64,000 nt of DNA. Origin: Arabidopsis thaliana (taxonomy: Eukaryota; Streptophyta; Magnoliopsida; Brassicales; Brassicaceae). The position numbers and the translations under genes are program-made. The notes under the pieces were generated by a model. That model saw only the letters and a list, made by a program, of their open reading frames with translations, was not told the origin of the DNA and ran no database searches. Numbering within the stretch: the first letter of the stretch is position 1; each line of letters opens with the position of its first letter. Below are positions 23,173 through 35,999 of this stretch, in pieces. The stretch spans positions 12,394,001 through 12,458,000 of the forward strand of contig NC_003070.9 of NCBI RefSeq assembly GCF_000001735.4, in the 5' to 3' direction.

Positions 23173-23330
23173 TGTAATGCAAAGTTGTAACCAATTCTAA
23201 TTGATTCCAAAGAGCTCAAATGTTTCCAAGTTCAACTAACAATGATACTTTATGTACAAGAAATCAAAACCACTCAACCAAATTTGACCTAAAAAAAAAA
23301 AACAAGAACAAGAAACACAAGCACCATAGG

Positions 23331-26300
23331 TTATGAAGAAGAAGGCTTGATAAGAGGCTGAGATGTTTTACCCCATTCTTCAGGACTACACTTAACCTCC
23401 ATTAACAACGTCACAACTTCCTTCATCGTTGGTCTCTCCACAGGCGACGGATTCACACAGAACATGGCGATTCCTAATGTCTGAAGCATCTCTTGAACTA
23501 TCTGATCTGGTAATCCCTGAAGCTTCACGTCAAGTACTGATAAAGCTGGTTCAAAGGTTCCCATCTTCTTCTTCACCCATTCCACTATGTGAAGCCCGTC
23601 GCCGATTTGTGGCTCCACGGCGCTCCGGCCACTTAGAATCTCTAATAAAACGACGCCGTAGCTGTACACGTCACTCTTCTCTGTTATATTCATCGTGTAT
23701 CCGTATTCTGCAATAATTACACAAAAAACCTCTTATTAATTACGTTATCAGAAAGCAAGCCCCAGTATTTTGTTTTTATGTATTAAACCATGATTTTGAA
23801 CAAACACATTAACAAACCTCACAATTGTTTTTGTAATAATGCAAATAAAACCCTGATATTAACAAAGTATTAAAAAAAAAACTATATTTTGTAAAGATGA
23901 ATAAAACCCTGCTTTTAACAAATTTATTAATTCACTACCAAAAAAACACACAATCTTTTGTAATAATGCAAGTGAAACCTTAAATTTCAAATAAAAACAA
24001 CTACTATTTTATAATAATGCACAAGTAACACTTTTTAAAACAAATTCATTCCAAATTTCCCCCAATTTCTTGTAGTAATGAAAATCAAGCTCTGATTTTA
24101 ACAAATTCACTATATATAAAAAAAAAAACAATCTTTTGCCAATAATGCAAATGAAACCTCAAATTTTAACAAATTCATTATTAAAAAAAAATCCTAATAT
24201 TTTGTAATGATGCACAAGAAACCCTTTTGTTTTTTTAACAAATTCATTCAAAATTTCTCTCAATCTCTTGTAATAATGGATATGAAGCTCTGAATTTTAA
24301 TAAATACACTAAAACCCCCTATCTCTTATAATAATGCAAATGAAACCTTGAGCTTTATCAAATTTATCAAAAAGGCCCTCCCGTTAAAAAAGAGAGAAAC
24401 TTGCCTGGTGCGATGTATCCATAAGAACCAGCAACACGAGACATGGCGTTATGATAATTCGGCGAATTCATCATCAGCTTCGCAAGTCCAAAATCAGCAA
24501 GAATCGCTTCATATTTCGAATCCAGAAGAATATTATTACACTTGACATCTCTATGCAAAATCGCCGGAACACAATCATGATGAAGATAAGCCAAACCCTG
24601 AGCAGCTCCAATCGCAATCTTGTAACGTGTTTCCCAATCCAAGTTTCGATTTCCTTGCAACAACTGTTGTAGATTCCCGTTAGGGAAGTAATTGTATAGA
24701 AGCAGCTTCACTGATTTGTTCGAACAGTAACCTAATAGCTTCACTATGTTTCTGTGTCTGATGTTACCGAGAATCTGAATCTCTGCAGCGAATGAATCTA
24801 TTGTTGATTCTCCTTCTTCGTTGTTGTCTTTAGTTTTCCAGAGTTTCTTCACTGCTACGATGTCTCCGTTGGGGATTTCGGCTTTGTATACGATTCCTGA
24901 ACATCCTTTTCCGATTACGTTTTCGTCGGTTAAGGAAGTGACGATGTTGTTGACGGTGATACCGAGTTTTTGGAATGGTATGAATGTCCACGGGTATGAG
25001 AAATCTTCTGCTGTTGATGGAGAGGAAGAGGAGTTTTGAGATGTTTTGTAGAGGTGGTTGTTTCGTAAGATGAGAAGCCAGGCTGCGAGGATTGCGATTG
25101 TGATTGATGCGAGGATTACTGCGGTTAAAGCTACGATCTTTGGGGATTTTACTCCGTTGTTTTGTCCGGTGTGTGATGAGCAAGTGATGCCGTCTAGTGA
25201 ATGGCAGAGGTTTGTGTTTTGGAGGTATGATGTTGTGGAGATTGTTTTGAAGAATGGTGTTGATGGGATTGGACCTGAGAAGTTGTTGCAGGAGATGTTT
25301 AGTGAAGCTAGGCTTGTGAGTGAACCGAGGACTTTGATGTCGCCGTGTAGCGAGTTGCTTGAGAGGTCGAGTGATTGTAGCTGTGTGAGGTCGGAGAAGG
25401 TTTCCGGGATGTTTCCAGTGAAGGTGTTGTAGCTTAAGTCGAGGTTTATAGTTAAGCTTGTGACTTGACCGAGTTCTTGTGGGATTTCACCGGATAAGCT
25501 GTTGTAGCTAAGATCAAGAAGTGTAAGCTTTTGTAGATTCTTGATAGATTTTGGGATTTGACCAGTGAGGAGATTGTTGTTGAGGATCAGCTTGTTTAAG
25601 TAGCTTAGGTTCCCAAAACTCAGCGGTATGTTTCCTGTGAAGCTGTTTCTGCTCAAATCAAGCTGCTCTAGATTCACAAGGTTCCCCAACTGAGCAGGAA
25701 TATCTCCGGTGATGTAGTTGTTGTGGACATCTAAGAGCTCAAGGACAGTGATGTTAGAGATCTCGTAAGGAAGCCCACCGGAGAAATGGTTCATGTAGAG
25801 ATCAAGAAACACCAGGTTCTGTAACTCGCCTATCTCTTTAGGGATTTGACCTGAGAGTTGGTTCTCTCCGACTCTTAGCCTCACAAGCGACTGGCATTTT
25901 GCTACGCTCTTTGGTAATCCACCGGATAAGGAGTTCCCTAGAAGGAGAAGTTTGCTGAGCCTCTTTAAACTGAAGAGCTCTTCTGGTATTCTTCCTGTTA
26001 GCTTGTTCCTAGAGAGGTCCAGGGCCACTAGGTCTGTGCAGTTGCCAAAAGAAGACGGAATTGTTCCTGAAATTGAGTTCTCCCACAAGAAAAAGCTCTG
26101 CAGAGACTTGAGGTTTCCAATTTGTGAGGGTATGGAGCCTGATAACTTGTTCTTGTCCAGCTGAAGAGCAATGAGGCTGGAACAGTTGCTTAACTCCCAA
26201 GGAATCTGACCGGTAAACATATTATCAGACAACTGAAGCTGCTCCAACCAAACAAGCTTCCCCAAATCTCCAGGAATATCGCCAGTTAGATCGTTAGCTG

Positions 26301-27246
26301 AAACATCAAACACCACGAGGGAAGAACAGTTGGAAATCTCTGGTGGGATGACCCCAGATAAAGAATTCCCCCATAGAAGCAAGCTAGTGATCTTCTGGAG
26401 CTTACCCAGTTCCTTTGGGATTGATCCAGTGAGCTTGTTCATGTGCAAATACAAGTTCCTGAGCTCTGAGCACAAACCCAGTTGAGGAGGAATGGTACCA
26501 GAGATCTCAGTGTCATACAGAGCCAAAGTTTGCAAATTTACCAAATTCCCAAATGTGGAAGGGATTGAACCTGACAAACCACTTGCTGCAAACCCTAGAG
26601 TTGTCAAATTTTTCAGAAACCCTAGCTGAGCAGGGATAGGACCTCCGAGATTAGTGTTACCACCAAGTCTGAACTGCTGAAGAGAGACCAAAGAGCCAAA
26701 ACTTGAAGGAATCGAACCATTCAACAGATTGTCTTGAAGACAAAGCACTTGCAAGGCAAATAGATTCGAAATCTGTGAAGGGATTGAACCTGAGAGCTTG
26801 TTGGCGTTCAATATAAGGAACTGGAGAGTAGAGAGGCGACCAAGCTCTGATGGGATTGGACCAGAGAGAGAGTTTGAAGAAAGGTCGAGAAGCCTTAGGT
26901 GGGTAAGTTTTCCAAATGAAGGAGGGATTGGGCCAGAGAGGTTGGTGGAGGAGAGGTTTAGGAACTGTAGAGAGGAGAGAGAAGAGAGGTCAGGGATTGA
27001 AGACAGGTTAAGGAAAGTGTCGGGGATAGAGACAGAGATGACTCTGTTGTCTGCAGAACATGTAATGCCATACCATGAACATGGTGTCTGGTCTTGTGGG
27101 TCCCAAGAAGAGAAGAGTGATGGTGATGGTCTCTTGAGAGAGAGAAGAGCTTGGCCATCTGATGAAAGAGAAAGAGTGGGTTGGGCCATGGAGACCCATG
27201 AACAAAACAAGAACAAGAAGAAAAAATTACTTCGTTCTCTCTCCAT
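23331..27246 (-). CDS. RGI5: Leucine-rich-repeat receptor-like kinase, RGI5-like
   Basis: Two exons, 27246-24405 and 23707-23331, give 3219 nt (1072 aa). A signal peptide (FFFLFLFCSWVSMAQ) precedes the LRR N-terminal cap (CSWYGITC) and more than 20 plant-type LRRs. The transmembrane segment is near residues 704-727 (IVALTAVILASITIAILAAW). The kinase has GKGCSGIVYKAE, VAVKKLW (Lys near 801), HRDVKCNNILL and DFGLAK, then GYIAP; exon 2 resumes with EYGYTMNITEKSDVYSYGVV. It is an RD kinase with all key residues. This LRR-XI subgroup includes RGF1-INSENSITIVE receptors for root meristem growth factor peptides. The intron is flanked by GC (24404-24403) and AG, not GT-AG. The last exon meets the choline kinase pseudogene tail to tail. 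Confidence 0.93.
23708..24404 (-). repeat. RGI5 intron with tandem ~60-65 bp repeats
   Basis: The 697-bp intron contains about nine degenerate copies of a unit with a core like gtaataatgcaaatgaaacc (plus-strand sense). Cores begin near 23832, 23893, 23955, 24012, 24073, 24138, 24206, 24270 and 24328, spaced 57-68 bp. Each unit has an A/T-rich tract such as ttaacaaattcatta. It is a minisatellite-like expansion, probably prone to copy-number variation. Confidence 0.75.
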
Positions 27247-29421
27247 GGAATCTCTGTGAAGAAGACGAAGGTGATAGGTTTATGAAAATGTTGTTGAAAT
27301 GATTGGTGGGTGGTGGGTAATGGAGGATGAGGAAGAAGAGAAGCAAAGTGTAGTCTTATCTTTTTTTGTTGAACCTTGAGGAGACAAGAAGCATGTGTAA
27401 GGACTCTGTGATTGCTTAAGGTTTACACTAAACCATTGCAGAACAAGAACATCAAGAGCGATAACTGTAGATAACCATGTGAAGCTAAGAGTGAGGTCTT
27501 TACATTCTCTTCCGTGGAGAAACTCGCTGGCTGGAAGAAACTTTATCCGGTGGTGGTGACGGTGGCCGGAGCGTTAGAGGTTGAAGAAGGTGACCTTGGA
27601 CTTTGGGTTTTGCTTTATCTCTCTCTGTCTCTTTCTTCTCGTTTGGTGTTGTTGCCTTCTTGGGAAGACTAATAATAAGATTGAAATTACTTTGCTTATT
27701 TTATATGATTATAAGTTTTGTTTCGGATTATTATATACTGCAGTGATTTGGGCGCCACCGGATTTTCTTCCGTTTTTTCGTGGATGTGTGTGCTATTATT
27801 ATAAATTAGTAATTCTTACTTATGAAAATATTCAAACTTTTAACATTTCGACAATAGACAAAACTGTATTTTCTCTCAAAACCCAAGGTATTTTAACTAA
27901 GTCTTCCTTCCAAAAATCAAGGTTAGTTTTATGCTTTGCTTCTTATGAAGTTATTCACGGACCAATGATTTTTTGAAGAAATTTTAGTTAATTTGTATCA
28001 AAATATTGTGTCTTGACATTAGTTTCAATAACCATTAAAAGGATTGGAATATATCTTTTTTAATATTAAAGCAAGCAGCTTCATCACTTCGCAGAGTCTT
28101 AAAGTTAATAACCATATCACTCAAATGTTCAATTTCCTACTTAACGTCTATTTATAAGATTAATCAAGAAAAATGGGTACATGTGTATAATATTGAATAG
28201 TGAAGAACACATCTCCATTATTGCTCAATCTCGTTTTAAACTTTTTAGGTTTAAAGTTTAAACTTAACGTCTCTTATTAAGATTCGTAATCGGTTGATCT
28301 CCCAAAAAAATGGAAGAGAGGACATCGAGTCATAGTTGTTAAAGAATCTCAGGTGTAACGTATAAGCAAAAGTTATTATATTGTATACATAATGTTACAC
28401 CCACACATATTTTAGTGGTTTAGGGTGTGATAAAATCAAACCACGAAGCAATGTAGCTAGCAAACTAACAATACATGTTATTGCTCTTTGTCTTCTTCTC
28501 CCATTTTCTTCTCCTTTTGTCGGCCACTCCCAACCCTTGGATCTTCTTGTTTGGTCTCTCTTTTTACTCTTTATACATTAGATGAACCCAAACAATACGA
28601 CAACGTTCAAGATAATCAAGACTGATGATACACTAATTGGTTGCACCATAGTGGGGTTGTCTCTAATGATATATATGGCAAACTGATCTATTTTTACATA
28701 GACACCATCAACTTATAAGTAATTATATATATATATATAAATTATTCTACTTTTCAAAAATCTCTTGTGACAAAAATAATATTTTCATTTTCCATATGGT
28801 TATATTAATTAAATAAATATAAAGTAACATATATAAAATCAAAAATATTAATTTTCAATAAATTATTTAGTTTTTTTTTTTTTGTCAACCTGTAATATGG
28901 ATATTTGATTAAGAGTAATATAGAACTATGACTATTTTAATACTCAATACAAATTTATTTTTTCTTAGTATATAAGGACTTTCAACTCAAAACCAATTGA
29001 CAATAAATAAAGAAACCTATGTATTTTATATATTGCTCCACAAATATCTCATCTCTAGATGTAAGATACCATATATTTTAGCATATTTCATTATAAAATT
29101 TAGTGTTCCTATATGTATACGTACTACCTCCATTTTATTGGAATCAACAACATTTAATAAAATCTTTCATATGCATAAAATTCAGTCTAATGATATTTAA
29201 TCTTACTGTAAATCTTTCTAACTTCAGATAGCTAATAACGATATATCCATGGAATGAGAGTGATCTCTCAAAGTCACAAATGAGGTTAACTAGAGCTGCG
29301 ATATTCAAAAATATAATTAAATGGTTTTGAATACTTATAAAAAACATCATAGTTTTTTTTTTCGTTAACTTAGAATATAGTTTATCTAACAATATGCCAA
29401 ACATGACTTCTTGTGATGCAT

Positions 29422-29475
<54 letters not shown>

Positions 29476-30759
29476 ACTTGTAAATTATGGTGTAATGGTA
29501 TTTTTTCTATTGTAACAAAGCTGGAAATAAAACATTAACGTTCGCAATTTGTAGTTTATGTTCACTTGGTGATCCATTATTGTATTTTTTTTCTATTAAC
29601 GTTTATATGAACTAGGTTTTTTTTTTCTACATTGGTTGAGTAATCGTTCATGAACTCTATTTTAATTTTGAAGGGTAGAGTACTACAAAACCTAGTCTCC
29701 ATTATTTAGCACGACGAAATGATAACAAAAGATCCCAATTATCTTGGTTATTAATAAATTAAGAGTATGAATAAAGAACACACACAAGTGATTAGAGGCA
29801 GCATGGCCTAGGAGACGGTGAAAGTTAAAAACTTAAAAGTAATTTTGGAGGGAAGCACCCTCTTTTGTTCGTGTCGTGAATTTCTTCTTTGATTAATCTA
29901 AACTAATAAGATGGCTTATTTTTTTATATAAATGTCGTAAAATGAGTTTAGTTGATTAAAGAAATCATCGTAAACCTAAAAGAAACTATAGTTAACTAAA
30001 AAAATTAAAACGATACGTAAAAATCAAAATTACATTACCAAGACAGGGGAGGTGGATGCGTTTTGGGAGGTGAGCAGCATCAAAGATTTGTTTATAGAAG
30101 AAAAAAACACTCACATGAAGGAGAGAGCTATAAGTGTATAAAAAAAGTATTTTAGACTTTGACCTCTTTTTACTATACACCCATTTAAAGTTTGTACTCG
30201 ATAAGCTGATAAGATGTACTTTAGCGTTGCTTAATAGTATCATCTATTTCAGTAATTGTAAAATTATTACAATACTAATATCACATGTCACTAGTTAACT
30301 CATGTTTCATTGAACTTACTATGTGGTGTTTAATTAAATGTGGCTAATTTGTCTCCATGCACGCTCCAAAAGCAAATGCTTTAACGCGGCCGCTAATTTA
30401 TGGTTGTTCGAGCTAACCTACTTGTAAACAATATTTTTGGAGAACTTTTTTTGTTTTCCTATGTTGGATACCTACTTTTTACTACTATATATAAACCATT
30501 AATCTTTTCTACGGTAAATATCGAATAAATGTTTGTTTCAAAGTGATGCAAGATTGATAAAGTTGATTAGCATATAAAAATTCAAAATGTAAGAGTAGAC
30601 CACACAAGTTAATTCAATTAGGTCTTTTTTGTATACGATATGGTAACATGGCAACATATAGGTCGAACATTAGCAGAAGCTAACCGAAACAACAATACTT
30701 AAAACATGGGGATAAGGGTGAACTCGGAGGTTTCTACCAAAGGAGCAACTAACAAAGAA
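27247..30759. other. AT-rich intergenic region, RGI5 promoter side
   Basis: No convincing gene. The short frames here (for example 27581-27976) show no domain, signal or conserved motif. 28680-29480 is extremely AT-rich. It contains the compound microsatellite at 29425-29475. Confidence 0.4.
29425..29475. repeat. Compound microsatellite (TA)n(TG)n
   Basis: About 15 TA units followed by about 10 TG units. It is a likely length-polymorphic locus. Confidence 0.95.
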
Positions 30760-30961
30760 CAGGGCCGACCCTGAGTATAACAAGAGCAGAGCAAAAAAGA
30801 AAATTTTAAGATTATTTTATAAGATTTGAAAATTAGGGGCCAATTATTAAAAAATAAAAAAAATGAGGGCTGTTTTGCAAACAAATTTTGGTGAAAAATA
30901 TGAGAAAAATGTGGGGGGCACAGCAAGATGTTTCATCTTGTTGTGGCCAAGGCCGGCGCTG
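30760..30961. mobile_element. Small non-autonomous hAT-like element
   Basis: 202 bp. The left end is CAGGGCCGACCCTGAG. The right end, reverse complemented, is CAGCGCCGGCCTTGGC, giving imperfect inverted termini (about 12 of 16 matching). The flanks are acaaagaa (30752-30759) and accaagaa (30962-30969), an 8-bp target duplication with one mismatch, typical of hAT elements. There is no coding capacity. Confidence 0.7.
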
Positions 30962-32187
30962 ACCAAGAACATCCAAAAAAACAAACATCTTTAGTTTGGA
31001 AGACCTTGTCGAAACTATGATGAGAAGGAAACAAAACTTCCAAAAACACTAACATCAAAAGGTTGGTAAAAGCTAAAAGAGAATAGTATTAAACAACAAT
31101 CTTCAGTTCTACTTCAAGCAGAATAGTCTTGCACACAATGTTCCTTGTAACACTATTACTAAACACAAGTGAAATATTTGAGAGGATAAAAAGCTCCATA
31201 ATAAAGAGATGATGAATATAAAAGCTCCAATGAACTAGAAAACTTGTGGGTTGTCTAAACTCAAAGCATTTTGTCCAAACTGCGACGAGACAACTTTTAA
31301 TATAGCCAAATCGAGATAGAATTTGCAGTAAATGATCACAAAGCGATAAAGATGCTACAAGAGAGCACAAGTGTAGACACAAGAATATCCAAACCCATAG
31401 AAACAAAATGAGCTTCATTAGAATTCCGCAAAACCAAATTCCAGAAAACTAGACCCACAAGCTATCAACATCCAAACCCTTACAATCTTAGAAGAATTGT
31501 AGGGCAAAGAGTAAGAGCAAACCTCTGAGGAGGAAAAGTGGTGGCGTCGACGAGAAAGCGAACATCATTGAAACCAATAATCGAAGTGGAAGTCAATATC
31601 TTAAGTTTGGAGTACAACTAGATTGCGCATATCAGATGGTTTAGTCACTTCTTCCAATCCATACCAATTAGTTTAGAATAGTTTCTATCTGAATCATTCA
31701 ATTAACCGACTAAAGCTTCTGATATTAAATAATTTTATTTATTTATTCTTTACATTTTACACTAGGATTTCTATTAAATTATTGTCAAATCACTTTTTCA
31801 TACAAAAGTATATAATTTTGAATAACACTTGTATTTTAAAAAACATAAAAATTCAGAAATCGAATCACACTAGAATTTTAAAGACTTTATAAAATACCTA
31901 GTTAAATAACATTAGAATGAAAAACTTGTTTGCTAAAATTTTATTTTTTGATAACTACAAATTTATTTGTTTACCACACCTTTTAAGAGAAATTCCCACA
32001 AATAGCACACTTTTAAGTTTTTTGGACAAAAATAGTATTAAAAAAAATTTAGACATAAATAGCATTCAAATAATTATTTGAGAAATTCCTAAAAGTAACA
32101 GTAAAACAAGTTTTATGGACAATAATAATACCACAATTTTACATAAAATTTATTCAACCAAAATAAATTAGAAATAAATTTAAAATA
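30962..32187. other. Intergenic, no clear gene
   Basis: A 109-codon minus-strand frame (31418-31089) is Leu/Phe/Ser-rich without recognisable motifs and I do not call it. 31985-32150 contains two diverged copies of a sequence starting gagaaattcc and running to ...ggacaa(a)aata, like dispersed Arabidopsis repeats, but I could not name the family. Confidence 0.35.
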
Positions 32188-32449
32188 TTATATTTGGGTT
32201 CTCTATTTCTAATTTAAGGTATATATTTCGACTATTTAAAAGAAATTTTGATTCATTTTAATATTAGTTTATGGTATTATATTTGGGTTTCCTATTTCCA
32301 ATTTAGGGTATATATTTTCACCATTTAAAAGATATTTTTCATTTTAAAATTAGTTTGTAGTATTATATTTGGGTTTTTTTATTTCCAATTTAGGGTATAT
32401 ATTTCCACTATTTAAAATTTTTTTAATTCAATTTAATATTAGATTTGTG
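32188..32449. repeat. Three-copy tandem repeat, 86-89 bp period
   Basis: Units start at about 32188, 32277 and 32363 with ttatatttgggttt, and share atttccaatttagggtatatattt and ctatttaaaa. The copies diverge by roughly 10-20% by eye. Confidence 0.85.
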
Positions 32450-32468
32450 TTTGCCCTCATTTTTATTT

Positions 32469-32616
32469 GGGGATTGATACAAATGGTAATAAAAAAACTT
32501 TATTATTTAATTAATTTATAAAGGATTAAAAATTTTATATGATATTTTTGAAAGTTTCAAAAATTATCATTTTTAAAATAATAAAGTTTTTTAGTGTCAT
32601 TTGTGTCAATCCCCCC
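32469..32616. repeat. Inverted repeat / possible MITE or hairpin
   Basis: The left arm GGGGATTGATACAAATGGTA...CTTTATTATTT (32469-32510) pairs with the right arm ending in cccc at about 32614. The arms are about 42 bp with roughly 38 matches, separated by about 64 bp. It lies about 220 bp upstream of the 5-phosphatase start. No clear target duplication was found. Confidence 0.75.
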
Positions 32617-32830
32617 GCATTTAATCTATTAATAATCTGACTTATTTTCTCCCCAATTTAGTTGACATATTCTTAACCAATTTTAAACCGGAGTATAATC
32701 AAGCTTTTAACCGCCGGTTCGAAAAAACAATCAATATTTTCAATCTGTCTCCTACCAATGGTCGTTAAGTCTTTTCTTCTTCCTCCTGCAACCTCTTCTT
32801 CCCTCTCTCAGTTTGATTTGACCGGAGTAT

Positions 32831-35526
32831 ATGGCGGAAGTACGATCACGATCACGGAGAACGGAGGTATCCAGATCTATATCTTCTCCTTTGCTTCTTC
32901 TGCTCGTATAGTTTGGTTAAATTAGGTTTTCCGAATTTTGGGGATAACGATCATGTGAAATGTTGCAGAGCAATTGGGCTACAATATGCTGCTCAGCTTT
33001 CTCGTGTCTCCAGCTCTACTGGGCACGTATTGTTCTCCGTAAATGGTTCAATGTTTCTGCTTCTGAATCAGATTATAGTGCTGATAGTGACGATGACTAC
33101 GAAGATAGATCACAAGGTCAGCTTAAACTCTGATTCTCCGGAAATAATTAGGTTTTGTATTCTACTGTGACTGAATCTGAATTTGGTGTAGCAGAATTTG
33201 ATCCAATTAGCTCTGGAGTTACCAATCCTCGTGTTGATACTGACGGTAATGTGATATGTAACTCTCAGATTTCAATTTTTATTTCTAGAATCATTCATTG
33301 TTGCTAATTTTCGGTGATGATGTTTTCATTAGAAGAACATTATTGCTCATTCAGATCCATTTTTCTTAATTTCAGATAGGCCTAAGCTTAGAAGACGAAA
33401 TTCTGAAACTTTCAGGATGCAGTATATAGATACCAAAGCAATCAGGTCTTTTGATTTCTCTGCTTATCTTTGCATCATCATTGTTGTCTTTCTGATTGTT
33501 AATGTTACTTCTATATTGTGAGTTTGCTGGTCTCTGTTTAATTTGTAGACAGATTCTCTTGTTGCTTAAGTTAAGTCCATACCCTTAGTGAGTCCCTGGT
33601 ATGTGGTTTTGATGTAGCTAGAATCTGTGCTGGGACATGGAATGTTGGAGGGAGAGTTCCTTCATCTGACTTGGATATTGATGGTTGGCTAGACACTCTT
33701 GAACCTGCTGACATTTATGTTCTTGGGTATGTTTTTTTTTCTTCTGAATCTTTTGTAACTACCTTGGTGAATGAGTTCTGTATTCAGTGTTTATGATTCA
33801 TTTCGTTTCAGTCTTCAGGAAATCGTTCCCTTAAATGCTGGAAACATTTTTGGTATGGAGGATGACCAGCCTGCTTTGGAATGGGAGAACTTGATACGTG
33901 ATGCCTTAAACCGAGTTCAACCTAGAAAGCTGAAGATTAAAAGTCACAGTGATCCCCCTTCTCCATCAAAGTTTAAGCAACCCGAAGAGGTTCCTTATAG
34001 TGTAGAAGATATGTTTGTTGAAACCAGTCATGATGCTTGCGATGGAATTAGTTCAATGGATAACAAACTCAACTCTGTTGAAAGCACGGACGTACCAATC
34101 GTAAGCGAAGATTCACTTACTAATATAGACGTTTTGGGTTCTACCAATGACAATGCGTCTTGCTTACCAATACAAGAATATCTACAGAGACAATTTTCAA
34201 CACCAAATACGCCAGACCGCTCTCTGTCGATGCAGATTAATAGTGATTCCAAAAGGGAAGAAAGATTTAGTTACACTGAAAGGGTAGGTTTGAGCTGGCC
34301 AGAGCCTCCATTAAGGCTCCTAAATCAATATGTTTCCGAAAGACGTGGTTCCTTCAAGTCAGTGAATCTGACTATCACGAATCTGAGAAAACCATCGTAT
34401 GTTCGGATTGTGAGCAAACAGATGGTTGGAGTGTTTCTCACCATTTGGGTTCGGAGGAACTTGCGCAAGCACATAAGCAACCTTTGTGTGTCTACTGTTG
34501 GTGTTGGTATTATGGGCTACATTGGTAACAAGGTCTTGATTTCTCTTACTAGTTGCTTTAAATAGTTATTTGTAGCCTAGCTTATAACTTACGGTTTCTT
34601 GCGGTCTTACAGGGGTCTGTATCTGTGAGCATGTCAATCTATCAAACACCATTTTGTTTCTTGTGCACGCATCTGTCATCTGGAGAAAAGGATACAGATC
34701 AAGAGAAAAGAAACGATGATGTACGTGAAATCCACAGAAGAACGCAGTTTCTTCCTCATTCTTTAAATGCCAATGAGCTTCCAAGAAGCATCTGTAATCA
34801 TGAGTACGTTTTATTTCTCAGTTGATCCATTCAACTACATCTCTTAATTTTTTTAACATAACAAGATAACCTTGTGTAGAAGAATAATCTGGCTGGGAGA
34901 TCTGAACTATCGGATTAACTTGTCGTATGAGAAGACACATGAACTTATTGCAAGAAAGGAATGGCAAAGGTTGGTAGAGTACGACCAGGTACCTTTACTG
35001 CAGCATTGTTTTGGTTTAATACTAAATTGTGAAGTTCTAATGTTTATGTTTTTTAAGTTACATATGAATCTATCAAGATTGAAATTAGATGTTTATTCTC
35101 TGATAGCTTTCAAGAGAAATGACAAAAGGGAACCTATTCGAGGGATGGTCAGAGGGAACTTTAGATTTTGCACCAACATATAAATACGAAATCGATTCAG
35201 AAAATTACATCGGAGATGACCCGGAATCCGGGAAACGTAGACCGGCCTGGTATTGTCTTCATACACTGTGATACAACATTTTTACTTGATATGATAAAAA
35301 GGCAAAAACGATGAGTTTGGAGTGACTATGATTGATCAGGTGTGACCGCATCATTTGGAACGGAAAGGGAATGAAGCTCTTCAATTACAGAAGAAACGAG
35401 ATTAAACTATCGGATCACCGGCCTGTCACAGCCACGTTCTTGGCCGAGGTTGAGGTTTTGTCTCCACGGAAACTTCAACATGCGCTTACACTTACATATG
35501 CTGAGATTCAAGGCCTTGACGCCTAA
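32831..35526 (+). CDS. IP5PI: Inositol polyphosphate 5-phosphatase I
   Basis: Ten exons: 32831-32866, 32969-33116, 33195-33245, 33376-33445, 33622-33726, 33812-34532, 34613-34803, 34880-34988, 35107-35249 and 35340-35526. They give 586 aa with all junctions in phase. The catalytic half has NVGGRVP, GDLNYR (W445 LGDLNYR), PAWCDRIIW (W525-W531) and SDHRPV (S549-V554), the hallmarks of Mg-dependent inositol 5-phosphatases. A long insert (residues about 140-310) is acidic and Ser-rich. Family members remove the 5-phosphate of Ins(1,4,5)P3 and Ins(1,3,4,5)P4 and so damp calcium signalling; Arabidopsis 5PTase1 is linked to ABA and light responses. My model is a few residues shorter than the 590 aa I recall, so one junction may differ. 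Confidence 0.9.
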
Positions 35527-35999
35527 ACAACCACTTCCGTCAGATCCCATTTGTGTATAGTAATTTAACGATTTGTATGCCCTTCATGTATAATAGTGTT
35601 CACGTACACAGAAATATTGTAGATAGAAATACTGACTGAAAACAAAGACCGTATCTTTGATGATATAAACATTGGCAATTGAGTTGAGATGTAAACTATA
35701 GTGTTAGTGTATGCACAAATATAAGAATTAGCTCAGACTTACATAAAAGTTAATTAATGGGCTTTGTTATACTCCAATAATGGGCTCAATAAAGCCCAAA
35801 CAACCTGCCACTCACTTCACTTCCCAGTTCCCACTGACTTTGATCACTGATTTTTTTTTCCTGTCTCATTTTCCATTTTCCCCCAAAATAAAAAAATATC
35901 ACAAATCCCATGAAAAATCACAGAGCTTAGAACTCTCCACACTCTCAAACTCCGACGACTTGACTTTAAGATCATCCCTGAGGAGATCGGTACTTAGCA
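35527..35999. other. Intergenic, STT3B promoter and 5' UTR
   Basis: The 5-phosphatase and STT3B point the same way. The stretch holds the former's 3' end and the latter's presumed promoter. An upstream ATG at 35780 opens a 95-codon frame that overlaps the STT3B start in another frame; it would be an inhibitory uORF only if it lies in the transcript, which I cannot tell. Confidence 0.4.

Noticed and set aside
27581-27976. 131-codon plus-strand frame starting MKKVTLDFGFCF
   Set aside because: Hydrophobic low-complexity translation of AT-rich sequence upstream of the RGI5 gene; no family features.
31089-31418. 109-codon minus-strand frame with hydrophobic N-terminus
   Set aside because: Looks like a signal-anchor protein at first, but the hydrophobic run comes from AT-rich sequence; no neighbours or motifs support a gene.
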